From Fimbriimonadaceae bacterium (GTDB lineage Bacteria > Armatimonadota > Fimbriimonadia > Fimbriimonadales > Fimbriimonadaceae), in the NCBI GenBank assembly GCA_019694835.1, contig JAIBBE010000004.1, forward strand, positions 1-22,859: a stretch of 22,859 nt of DNA, in the 5' to 3' direction. The translations under genes were made by a program, and so were the position numbers. Shown here piece after piece: positions 16,032 to 22,859 of this stretch (position 1 is the first letter of the stretch; each line of letters begins with the position of its first letter). The notes beneath the pieces were generated by a model. The model saw only the letters and a program-made list of their open reading frames with translations. It did not search any database and was not told where the DNA came from.

Positions 16032-17283
16032 CCACCGCGTTCTTGCGCCGCATCATGTAGGCGCCACCTGCCAACAAGAGGGCGATCAACCCGAAACTCA
16101 AGTCACGCCGCCCACCCGAGGTCGCCAGGATCGGTGCCCGCACCGGGACGTCCTGCATAGCGATCAGCGGCAAGGTCTGCATGAAGCCCGATGAATCCTC
16201 GAATACCAGCGTCCCGACCGGCTGGCCCTTGACGATCGGTGCGGTCAGGTTTGGCTTGAGCTCGAATCGGTAGTCGGTCTCCCACGACGTGCCCTTTGCC
16301 ACGAGCGCCCTTCCGACCTTAGTCACCCCGAGCGCCAGTTCATCCGTCTCGCCCCCGCTCACCACGCGCGGCGTCCCCACGATCTCGCCCGGCTTGAAGT
16401 AGGTCACCCATTCGTGCCCGTTGAACCCCCAATCCAGCAGCACCTTCGTGTCCGCCGCCCAATCCTCGCTCTTCATGACGACCGTGATGATCCGGTAGCC
16501 GCCGCGCACCGCGCTGCCCACGAAGCACTTTCCGGCCGGGTTGGTGTAGCCGGTCTTGATGCCGTCGACGGTCCGGTCGTACTTGAGCATCCGGTTCTTG
16601 TTGATCATCCACAGGTCTTGCCGGTTGATGCTGCGTGAGATGGGCTGTTTCTGGGTCTTGACCACGGCGCGGAACTCGGGCCGCTTCATCGCCTCGCGGG
16701 CGATCAGGGCCAGATCGCGGGCGGAAGTCATGTGGGTCGGGTCGTTGAGGCCATTGGGGTTGTTGAAGTGGGTGTTCTGGCACCCGATTTGCTTCGCCCG
16801 CTCGTTCATCAGCTTCGCGAACTCGGGCACCGACCCCGAGATGTGACACGCAACCGCGTAACAACCATCATTGGCGCTGCGCAGCATGAGCGCGTAGAGC
16901 ATGTCCTTCGCCGTCAGCGTCTCGCCCGGCTTGAGGTGCATGCTGGCTTCCTTGACGTTCTCCACGTCGGACGGAGCTTTGATCACGTCGGTCGGTTTGC
17001 ACTTCTCCAGCAGCAGCAGGCCCGTCATGATCTTGGTCGTGCTGGCCGGGTAGCGCGGCGTGTCGGGATCCTTGCTCCACAGCACCTTTCCCGTCTCCGC
17101 GTCGATGACGATCGCGCTGGCGGCGGAGACGAACGGCTTCCCATCGGGAAGCAGCCCCGAAGTCGGCTTCGGCGGCTCCTTGGGAGTCGCGACCTTCGCC
17201 TTCTTCTGCGCTACCGCTGGCGTCATCGCCAACAGCACACAGAGCAACACGCTATGGATTCGTATGGGTCCTCGCCGCAACAC
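16006..17283 (-). CDS. dacA: D-alanyl-D-alanine carboxypeptidase (PBP5/DacA family, serine type)
   Basis: A low-molecular-weight penicillin-binding protein that trims the terminal D-Ala of peptidoglycan stem peptides. All three active-site motifs are present: Ser81-Thr-Thr-Lys84 in PASTTKIMT, Ser-Ala-Asn (136-138) and Lys-Thr-Gly (243-245). A signal peptide ends near AVA|QKK (about 25). A PBP5-type C-terminal beta domain follows the catalytic domain. The C-terminus has a transmembrane helix (LSFGLIALLLAGGAYMM, then RRKN), where E. coli PBP5 has an amphipathic helix. The 425-residue length is normal. The start codon is GTG without a Shine-Dalgarno. It lies 181 bp downstream of the blaR-like gene on the same strand. 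Its 3' end overlaps the small plus-strand gene. Confidence 0.95.
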   Translation of the reverse strand: MLRRGPIRIHSVLLCVLLAMTPAVAQKKAKVATPKEPPKPTSGLLPDGKPFVSAASAIVIDAETGKVLWSKDPDTPRYPASTTKIMTGLLLLEKCKPTDVIKAPSDVENVKEASMHLKPGETLTAKDMLYALMLRSANDGCYAVACHISGSVPEFAKLMNERAKQIGCQNTHFNNPNGLNDPTHMTSARDLALIAREAMKRPEFRAVVKTQKQPISRSINRQDLWMINKNRMLKYDRTVDGIKTGYTNPAGKCFVGSAVRGGYRIITVVMKSEDWAADTKVLLDWGFNGHEWVTYFKPGEIVGTPRVVSGGETDELALGVTKVGRALVAKGTSWETDYRFELKPNLTAPIVKGQPVGTLVFEDSSGFMQTLPLIAMQDVPVRAPILATSGGRRDLSFGLIALLLAGGAYMMRRKNAVAMASSRPK

Positions 17284-17342
17284 CGGTAGTCTAACAGACG
17301 TTCGACAGCCCTAGCAAGCCGCATCTCCCGGAGTGGCGCTGG

Positions 17343-17458
17343 CATCCTGCCCGCGCGGGTCCGCCCTCCAAGAGTAATCGCTCAAGTCCGAGTAGGGCGA
17401 AGGCAGGCAAGCGAAGGCTTGGCTGTGAAATCCAAGCACGGCGAGCGCGGGCAGGATG
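17343..17458. repeat. Inverted pair of CATCCTGC repeats between the blaR-like gene and dacA
   Basis: CATCCTGCCCGCGC (17343-17356) and its exact reverse complement (17445-17458) enclose 88 bp. The second arm begins seven bases after the blaR stop. The pair could form a large stem-loop in a transcript reading into dacA. A third, single copy is at 2475-2488. No gene is seen in the 181-bp gap. Confidence 0.75.
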
Positions 17459-17464
17459 GGGGAA

Positions 17465-19015
17465 CTAACGCTTGCCGACCGTGAACTTCGTGAGCAATCG
17501 CTCGCTGGTGCGAGGCTGCTCACCCAGCCATCGATCGACCTCTTTCACGATGCCGACGCCGGGAGCAATCCAGTAATCGGATTGGCTTCGACCCATACCT
17601 TTTGAGGAGCGGTCGATCCGCACATGGGAGGTGCGGTATGTACCTGCGGGCACGGTGACTTCGACATTGGTCGCGAGCACCCTCCCCGTACATTTGCTGT
17701 CGAGGTCGGCCATGTTGATGTCGTTTCCGTTGCCCGAAATCTGACCTCGGAACGGCGATATCCATGTCCATTCAGCCCCCTGCTTGAGAGGCAACCTCCA
17801 CAACGGCTCGGGCGCGTCCTCTTCGGCCACCCCGGGACCCGACATCTGCGAGTTGTGATACATCCAGTAGCCCTCGGCATCGACTGCCAGGTAATGGTAG
17901 TTTGGTTTGTACTTGCCAAATTTCTGGGTCAATTCGAGGACGGGCTTGCCCTTGACGAGCACGACTTTCTCAGCTCGCTGAACGAAGGGCTCCGGCCCCT
18001 GCTCGCCCGTGATCGTGTATTCCCATACCGAGCCAGGGATGAGGCCGAAGTCCTCTGCCTGGGCGTTCGCGGTAACGACGGCAACAGCAACTCCAGTGCC
18101 GCCGAGGACGAAAAGGCCAACGATGCCGGTTACGAACGATCTTCGATTCATGATTTCACCTTCCAGAAGCCGACGAACGCGGTCCTCGAGACCGGATCGG
18201 GGCGCGATTTGGGGACAGAAACGGGGCAGAGTTCCGACCGATTGCTCGGCCGCCTTGACGAGGGCACTGGCGAGGGCGTGGCCCTTCGACGGGCAATCGA
18301 CGACTCGCCGATCCGCCAGTTCTTCCAATGCCGAATCCAAAGAGAGGGTCAAGCCGCGAATGCCGGGAGCCCACCAAAACCAGCGGGCCAACAGGTCACC
18401 GGCGAGTGAGATGTCTAGGTGCCGCCCGAGACGATGAGCCTCCTCGTGGTCGAGCACGGCGTCCGATTCACTCTCGGTGAACGGCTCGGGCCATCTGGCA
18501 GGCACCAGGACGACTGAATTTGGCCAACCCGCGACGGCCGGACCGGAGATCTCACTCGATCGACGAACTCGGCCGTCGGCGGCGGAGTTGCGGACGATTC
18601 GGTTCATGCGGAGCACTGCCCCCACCATGCGAATGCCGCCAATGAGAAACCCGATCGGCCAGAGGCTGAGCACGGCAAGCCCGATTGGCTTCAGATCCGC
18701 CGCAGTCGCGACCTGAACTGGGGGCGATGAAGGGTCGGCGAGAGTCGTGTCGCTCTGAGACACCGCCCGTTCGCCGGACTGCACGGGTATAAGTGTTGCT
18801 TCCGACGATATGGCCCCAGAAACTTCGAACCTTGGAATCCACGGGGAAAGTCCGGGCAAAAGGGCGACTCCGAACGCCAGAAAAACAAATCCGACGCGGA
18901 CTTTTGGAGACCATCTCACGCGCGGCGCGATCCAGCCCGTAACCAGAAGCACGACGCCCGCGACGATCAGCCAGGTCCAGCCGTATCGCGACCACTCGGC
19001 CAGGCTATTCGGCAT
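17465..19015 (-). CDS. BlaR1/MecR1-like M56 sensor protease with a non-PBP outer domain
   Basis: BlaR1-type proteins sense a signal outside the membrane and use an inner M56 zinc protease to inactivate a BlaI repressor. This 516-residue protein has transmembrane helices near 12-30, 40-60 and 110-130. The M56 site is HEEAH (190-194), with Glu231/232 in EELADR as likely third ligand. Another helix (293-318) follows. The outer part (about 321-516) lacks the Ser-x-x-Lys and Lys-Thr-Gly motifs of a penicillin sensor. It looks like a beta domain with WEYTITGEQG near its start and YWIAPGVGIVKEVDRW near its end, as in secreted TapB/DUF3108-like proteins. Start ATG 19015 has GGGAGG upstream and overlaps the blaI stop by 11 bp. 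The frame is open further upstream, but only inside blaI. Confidence 0.88.
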   Translation of the reverse strand: MPNSLAEWSRYGWTWLIVAGVVLLVTGWIAPRVRWSPKVRVGFVFLAFGVALLPGLSPWIPRFEVSGAISSEATLIPVQSGERAVSQSDTTLADPSSPPVQVATAADLKPIGLAVLSLWPIGFLIGGIRMVGAVLRMNRIVRNSAADGRVRRSSEISGPAVAGWPNSVVLVPARWPEPFTESESDAVLDHEEAHRLGRHLDISLAGDLLARWFWWAPGIRGLTLSLDSALEELADRRVVDCPSKGHALASALVKAAEQSVGTLPRFCPQIAPRSGLEDRVRRLLEGEIMNRRSFVTGIVGLFVLGGTGVAVAVVTANAQAEDFGLIPGSVWEYTITGEQGPEPFVQRAEKVVLVKGKPVLELTQKFGKYKPNYHYLAVDAEGYWMYHNSQMSGPGVAEEDAPEPLWRLPLKQGAEWTWISPFRGQISGNGNDINMADLDSKCTGRVLATNVEVTVPAGTYRTSHVRIDRSSKGMGRSQSDYWIAPGVGIVKEVDRWLGEQPRTSERLLTKFTVGKR

Positions 19016-19397
19016 GACGCGCCTCCCATTCATCGAGCAGCGTACGCAGACGGCGAGCTTCCTCGGCATCGAACGGCGCCGAACCCACCAATGAACGCAT
19101 GAGGCGCGTCGGCGAGCCGTCGAAGAACCGCTCCAGAACACGATGAGCGACCTTCTCCGCGCCCACCGTCGCCGGTTGGACGGCTTCAAAAGCCAGTCCT
19201 TCGGAGGTCGGGATACGCTTCAGCCAGCCGCGACCAACGAGGCGATTGACAATCGTCTGAATCGTCGTCCGTGCCGCCAGTTTCGGCTGGCCCACCATCT
19301 GCCAGATCTCGGCGTGGCTGCACGGTCGGCCCGCCTGCCACACAAACTCGACAATGTCGTGCTGAATCTCCGTTAGTTCGCCGGTCGGGTTCTTCAT
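19005..19397 (-). CDS. blaI: BlaI/MecI/CopY-family transcriptional repressor
   Basis: This 130-residue winged-helix repressor would bind its own promoter and be cleaved by the sensor protease encoded next to it. The typical start of the fold is visible (GELTEIQHDIVEFVWQAGRPCSHAEIWQ), followed by the recognition helix region ARTTIQTIVNRLVGRGWLKR and a C-terminal dimerisation part (SLVGSAPFDAEEARRLRTLLDEWEA). The start is ATG 19397; an upstream TTG-type extension to 19454 would run through the promoter and operator and is rejected. The -10 box would give a leader of only about 10 nt. The blaR-like gene overlaps its 3' end by 11 bp. No beta-lactamase gene is present in the window; the nearest drug-relevant gene is dacA. 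Confidence 0.93.
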   Translation of the reverse strand: MKNPTGELTEIQHDIVEFVWQAGRPCSHAEIWQMVGQPKLAARTTIQTIVNRLVGRGWLKRIPTSEGLAFEAVQPATVGAEKVAHRVLERFFDGSPTRLMRSLVGSAPFDAEEARRLRTLLDEWEARHAE

Positions 19398-19436
19398 GAC
19401 TACACCTGTAGGCATTATACGCCTACAGGTGTAGTC
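19398..19436 (-). promoter_or_regulatory. BlaI double operator with -10 box between the dyads
   Basis: A perfect 16-bp inverted repeat (19398-19413 with 19421-19436) is separated by ATTATAC. Each arm contains its own dyad of the known BlaI/MecI type CTACA-N2-TGTAG (19400-19411 and 19423-19434), with centres 23 bp apart. On the minus strand the spacer reads TATAAT (19419-19414), a perfect -10 box lying exactly between the two sites. A repressor bound there would block the promoter. No good -35 box is seen. The same site may affect the divergent hydrolase gene. Confidence 0.9.
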
Positions 19437-19482
19437 GAGTTTCCTAAGATTCACGTCTTGCTTGCTAATTCATAATCGGCCC

Positions 19483-21885
19483 ATGGTTGCACTTGCCTTG
19501 GCCCTCTTGGCTCCCCAAAACCCCTACGGCGTTCTCAGCGAGGGCTTAGCCATCGGTCCGATCGGACGCGGTGGACGGACACCCGTTCAGGTTGACCCGC
19601 TCGCCAAGATGATCGTCGATGCCACTCTCGATCCCCATGAAGGCACCGAGGTCGGTGGGCGCCGATGGCAGAAGGTCAACTCGGACAAAGATGGCTGGTT
19701 CCAAGGCGGACCGTTCAACGGGGGCTACGCGGCATTTCAAGTGGACTCACCCAAGCGCGAGATCGTGATCCTCAACGCGGCAGGGAACAGCGCGGTCTGG
19801 GTGAACGGCGTGCCGAGGCCCGGCGATCCGTATTCGTATGGCTGGTCGCGGCTTCCGGTTGTGCTTGAACAAGGCACCAACCAACTGCTGTTTTCCAGTC
19901 GACGCGGGCGAATGCGCGCGGACATCCAGCCAAGCAAGACGCCGGCCTTCCTGAACCTGGGCGATATGACGACGGCCGATGTGGTGGTCGGCGAGCGCAG
20001 CCCGATCTGGTGCGCGGTGGTGGTTGGCATCGCGACAGAGGCAAGCGCTGCTGACCTGGAAATCCGGGCTTCGGTCGCGGGGGCACCGCTTTCGGTCACC
20101 AAACTCCCCTACTTCTTGCCTCTTCAATGCCGGAAGGCAGGATTCAAGGTCCAGGTCCCGGCCACGACCAAACCGGGGACGTTCAAGGTCACTTTGACCC
20201 TTACAAGCAAAGGCAAGGAACTCGACCGACAGAGCTTCGACATCCGGGTGCGAGGCCCCCAAGATACGGTTAAACGGACCTTCCGAAGCGACATCGACGG
20301 GAGCATTCAGTACTACGCGCTCCGCCCGGGTCTGAAACCCGACCCTGAAGCCCTGGTCCTCTCGCTTCACGGGGCGAGCGTTGAGGCGTTGAGCCAAGCC
20401 GACGCCTACGCGGGCAAGTCGTGGTGCGCGATCGCGTGTCCGACTAATCGTCGGCCATTCGGCTTTGACTGGGAGGAAATTGGTAGGCTGGATGCGCTTG
20501 AAGTCCTCGACCACGCGAGCAAGGCCCTCAAACCCCAGCCGGACCAGATCTACTTGACTGGCCACTCAATGGGCGGGCACGGGACGTGGCAGGTCAGCGT
20601 GAACAATCCGGGTCGGTTCGCAGCGATCGGACCCAGCGCGGGCTGGTCGACCTTCTTCTCGTACGGCGGCGGAGTCCGGTACCCGAGCCCTTCGCCGGTT
20701 GAGGCGATCTTGAATCGGGCCAGTAATCCGTCGGACACGATGGCACTCTTGCCGAACCTAGCCGACCTGGGTGTCTACATCCTGCACGGCGACGCTGACG
20801 ATAACGTGCCCGTGAGCGAGGCACGCAAGATGGCGGCGGCACTGGGCGAGTTCCACAAGGACTGGCGAATTTGGGAAGAGAAAGGGGCAGGACACTGGTG
20901 GGAGAACTCGCCCGAACCCGGCGCTGAGTGTATGGATTGGGCACCAATGTATGACATGTTCAGCCGCCGACGCATCCCCGGCGCGACCCAGCGGCGTCAA
21001 ATCGACCTCTCAACTTTCAGTCCGGGAATTGCGTCGACCTTGGGCTGGGTGACGATCGCGCAACAGACCGAGCCGTTTGAACTGAGCCGCGTCAAAGCCG
21101 ACTGCGATCCGTTCCTGGGCCGAATTCGGCTGACGACCACGAACACGGCTCTTGTTTGCCTCGACCTGACATCATCGCCGGTCCTCAATGGCAAGCGGAT
21201 CGAAGTCACTGCTGACGGTCAGAAGGTCCCCGTCACTCCGAGGGCCGACGGCAAGATTTGGTTAAGTTTCGCCTATAATCGTTGGACTGAATCCCCTCCT
21301 CCGAGAGCCAGCGAAAAGGGACCCCACCGCAACGGTGGATTCAAAGATATCTTTAAGAATCGGGTCGTATTCGTATACGGAACGAAGGGCAACGCGTCCG
21401 AAAACGCATGGTCGCTCACCAAGGCTCGCTACGACGCGGAAGCCTTCTGGTACGTTGGTAATGGAGCACCCGAGGTCATGGCCGATACTGGCTTCAGTCT
21501 CGCCAGGACCAAAGACCGAAACGTCCTCCTCTACGGCAACGCCGAGACGAACGCCGCCTGGCCACTCCTGCTTCGCGACTCTCCCGTCGGCGTCAACCGG
21601 AAGACCGTCAAAGTCGGCGACAAGGCGATCAGCGCCGACGACCTCGCCATCGCCTTCATTCGGCCTCGTCCGGACAGCGAGAATGCAAGTGTTGCGGTCC
21701 TTGGTGGGACGGGAATAAAGGGGCTGAGACTGTCCGAGCGCTTCCCCTTGTTCACCTCCGGCGCTGGCTTCCCGGATGTGCTCGTGCTTGACTCTTCCTC
21801 CCTCATTGACGGCACCAAGGGTGTGCGCGCGGCTGGCTATTTCGGGAATGACTGGGGAGTCTTGTCCGGAGACTTCGCATGGTAA
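19483..21885 (+). CDS. Large secreted alpha/beta-hydrolase (prolyl oligopeptidase / esterase type)
   Basis: This serine hydrolase of about 800 residues is of unknown substrate. The N-terminus is hydrophobic (MVALALALLAPQ), a short signal peptide. An N-terminal beta region (about 30-260) contains AVWVNGVPRPGDPYSYGW, like sugar-binding-type sandwiches. The hydrolase core (about 270-490) has the nucleophile Ser362 in GHSMGGHG, the acid Asp439 in LHGDADDNVPV and His471 in GAGHWW. A C-terminal region (about 500-800) has further strands and a Rossmann-like finish. The architecture matches prolyl-oligopeptidase-family or PHB-depolymerase-like esterases. I chose ATG 19483; CATAAT lies six bases before it, suggesting a leaderless transcript. 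A TTG at 19462 would give 807 residues and a more basic N-terminus. It is divergent from blaI and seven bases before the next gene. Confidence 0.85.
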   Translation: MVALALALLAPQNPYGVLSEGLAIGPIGRGGRTPVQVDPLAKMIVDATLDPHEGTEVGGRRWQKVNSDKDGWFQGGPFNGGYAAFQVDSPKREIVILNAAGNSAVWVNGVPRPGDPYSYGWSRLPVVLEQGTNQLLFSSRRGRMRADIQPSKTPAFLNLGDMTTADVVVGERSPIWCAVVVGIATEASAADLEIRASVAGAPLSVTKLPYFLPLQCRKAGFKVQVPATTKPGTFKVTLTLTSKGKELDRQSFDIRVRGPQDTVKRTFRSDIDGSIQYYALRPGLKPDPEALVLSLHGASVEALSQADAYAGKSWCAIACPTNRRPFGFDWEEIGRLDALEVLDHASKALKPQPDQIYLTGHSMGGHGTWQVSVNNPGRFAAIGPSAGWSTFFSYGGGVRYPSPSPVEAILNRASNPSDTMALLPNLADLGVYILHGDADDNVPVSEARKMAAALGEFHKDWRIWEEKGAGHWWENSPEPGAECMDWAPMYDMFSRRRIPGATQRRQIDLSTFSPGIASTLGWVTIAQQTEPFELSRVKADCDPFLGRIRLTTTNTALVCLDLTSSPVLNGKRIEVTADGQKVPVTPRADGKIWLSFAYNRWTESPPPRASEKGPHRNGGFKDIFKNRVVFVYGTKGNASENAWSLTKARYDAEAFWYVGNGAPEVMADTGFSLARTKDRNVLLYGNAETNAAWPLLLRDSPVGVNRKTVKVGDKAISADDLAIAFIRPRPDSENASVAVLGGTGIKGLRLSERFPLFTSGAGFPDVLVLDSSSLIDGTKGVRAAGYFGNDWGVLSGDFAW

Positions 21886-21892
21886 TCCGCGC

Positions 21893-22660
21893 ATGAGCAT
21901 GGAAACCGAGATTCTGGTTGGGGCCGTCGGTCTCTTCCTCATCATGCTCGTCGGCTTTGAATACGGCCATCGGGTCGGCAAAGACTGGGCCGAGAAAGAG
22001 GACAAGACGCGAGGCGTCAATGCTGTGGAAGGAGCCGTGTTTGCACTGTTCGGCCTCGTCCTCGCGTTTTCCTTTAGCTCGGCATCGGATCGCTTGGAGC
22101 ACCGCCGCGAACTCGTGGTGAGGGAAGCGAGCGCGATCGAAGTCGCGTTCATGCGCCTGGATCTTCTCCCCGATGTACAGGCCGCGACGATGCGAGTTGC
22201 GTTTCGCGACTACGTTGATGCGCGCATCAACATCTATCGGGATTATCGCGACGAGAACAGCTTCGGCGTTGACCTTCTGGAGGCTGACCGCCAAAAGGAG
22301 CGGATCTGGGACGAATTGATGAAGGGTCGACTGAGCAATGAAGCAGCACTCTTGGTCGTCCCTGCTGTCAATGAGATGTTCGACAGCGGGACCGCGCGAA
22401 CAGTCGCCCTGCAGACCCATCTACCCTGGCTAATCACGGCTTTCCTCGTAGGCCTCGCAGTGATCAGTGCCGTGTTGGCGGGCCGAGCTCTGTACGGACC
22501 GAAGGGCGGCTGGTTTCACCGCATGCTGTTCTCGGCGGTCATCGCGCTTACCGTTTACGTGGTCATTGATCTCGACCATCCGCGCTCGGGCTTCATCCGG
22601 GTCGGAGCCGCCGAGCAGGCGTTCAAGGATTTGCGCGAAGAGATGATGAGGGACAGGTGA
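21893..22660 (+). CDS. DUF4239 (bestrophin-like) membrane protein
   Basis: This 255-residue integral membrane protein has four predicted helices (about 7-23, 45-63, 178-200 and 209-226). A soluble helical region lies between helices two and three (about 66-175). The pattern of VEGAVFALFGLVLAFSFS, then HRRELVVREASAIEVAF and RVAFRDYVDARI, is typical of DUF4239, a family distantly related to bestrophin anion channels. Its function is not established. It starts seven bases after the stop of the hydrolase gene, so the two are probably co-transcribed. A second in-frame ATG (Met3) follows two codons later. There is no strong Shine-Dalgarno, in keeping with translational coupling. Confidence 0.82.
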   Translation: MSMETEILVGAVGLFLIMLVGFEYGHRVGKDWAEKEDKTRGVNAVEGAVFALFGLVLAFSFSSASDRLEHRRELVVREASAIEVAFMRLDLLPDVQAATMRVAFRDYVDARINIYRDYRDENSFGVDLLEADRQKERIWDELMKGRLSNEAALLVVPAVNEMFDSGTARTVALQTHLPWLITAFLVGLAVISAVLAGRALYGPKGGWFHRMLFSAVIALTVYVVIDLDHPRSGFIRVGAAEQAFKDLREEMMRDR

Positions 22661-22678
22661 GAGGGAGCACAGGGGTCA

Positions 22679-22859
22679 ATGTACTTTCGCCGTCCCGGCG
22701 ATTCTCCCTTGCATGTGGGTGTAGTAAGACTCGAGAATCCCTTGTGGCTACTGGGAAGGAAGAAGTATGTCGCGCCGATCTTCGTGGCCGGGGTGATGAA
22801 GTGTGCACCGCGGTCCTATCACGTTTCCAACGAGCTTCCAATGGTTGGCAGCGCCGGGG
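22679..22859 (+). CDS. Partial open frame running off the window
   Basis: From ATG 22679 the frame stays open for 60 codons to the last base (MYFRRPGDSPLHVGVVRLEN at the start, then a Leu/Trp stretch, KKYVAPIFVAGVMK and CAPRSYHVSNELPMVGSAG). AGGGG lies close upstream. It begins 18 bp after the DUF4239 stop on the same strand, so it could be the third gene of that operon. I do not recognise it, and 60 codons without a stop is weak evidence in GC-rich DNA. Confidence 0.4.
   Translation, partial: MYFRRPGDSPLHVGVVRLENPLWLLGRKKYVAPIFVAGVMKCAPRSYHVSNELPMVGSAG

Noticed and set aside
17344..17458. A CRISPR-like or attachment-site interpretation of the repeats
   Set aside because: There is a single inverted pair, no regular direct repeats or spacers, and no cas or integrase genes in the window.
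19398..19454. A longer BlaI start at 19454
   Set aside because: It would place the -10 box and both operator dyads inside the coding region.
21262..22152. A 296-codon minus-strand frame over the hydrolase and DUF4239 genes
   Set aside because: It is a shadow of two real genes with no motif of its own.
22623..22841. A 72-codon minus-strand frame at the window end
   Set aside because: It overlaps the 3' end of the DUF4239 gene and is rich in Arg/Ser/His as shadows are. The plus-strand frame at 22679 fits the operon better.

Overview
The window is a GC-rich chromosomal segment (roughly 60 %), probably from a Fimbriimonadia-like member of the Armatimonadota. That placement is an inference. It rests on surface proteins with dockerin-like EF-hand pairs, a PEP-CTERM beta-propeller protein, many genes without Shine-Dalgarno sites beside a few with perfect ones, and several families of GC-rich palindromic repeats. 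No rRNA, tRNA or CRISPR array was seen. The first 23 bases are essentially a poly-G run and look like a contig end.

Layout. (1) 1-4980, plus strand: a leader with a promoter-like site and a small terminator-like hairpin, then fusA (EF-G), a strong terminator, and a secreted dockerin-like protein with its own terminator. (2) 4993-10125, minus strand, in order of transcription: PEP-CTERM beta-propeller protein, AraC/GyrI-like regulator (its ATG directly follows the previous stop), pheS, a repeat-filled gap, a Wzt/TagH-type ABC ATPase, and a Gfo/Idh/MocA oxidoreductase. (3) 10342-11552: an apparently intact IS3-family insertion sequence with inverted repeats, a 3-bp target duplication, a frameshift site and a DDE triad, flanked by two inverted copies of a GC-rich hairpin. 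(4) 11649-15598, minus strand: argS then the O-acetylhomoserine sulfhydrylase gene. (5) 15669-17283: a small membrane-anchored protein facing a D,D-carboxypeptidase (dacA), with overlapping 3' ends. (6) 17465-19436: a blaI-blaR pair driven from a promoter set between two BlaI/MecI-type operator dyads; its M56 sensor protease carries a non-penicillin-binding outer domain, and dacA lies downstream on the same strand. (7) 19483-22859, plus strand: a large secreted alpha/beta-hydrolase, a DUF4239 (bestrophin-like) membrane protein, and an open reading frame running off the window.

The most unusual object is argS. It encodes 840 residues against the usual 550-600. The excess comes from an inserted domain of about 130 residues in a segment of clearly lower GC, plus two in-frame insertions of palindromic DNA elements, one of which shares its 22-base arms with the intergenic region near pheS. 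Its HIGH signature reads TVGS. The PheS encoded nearby also departs from its family in a conserved active-site motif. The second strong point is the blaI operator and the BlaR-like protein with an unfamiliar sensor domain.

All calls come from reading the sequence and translations by eye; no database search was possible.
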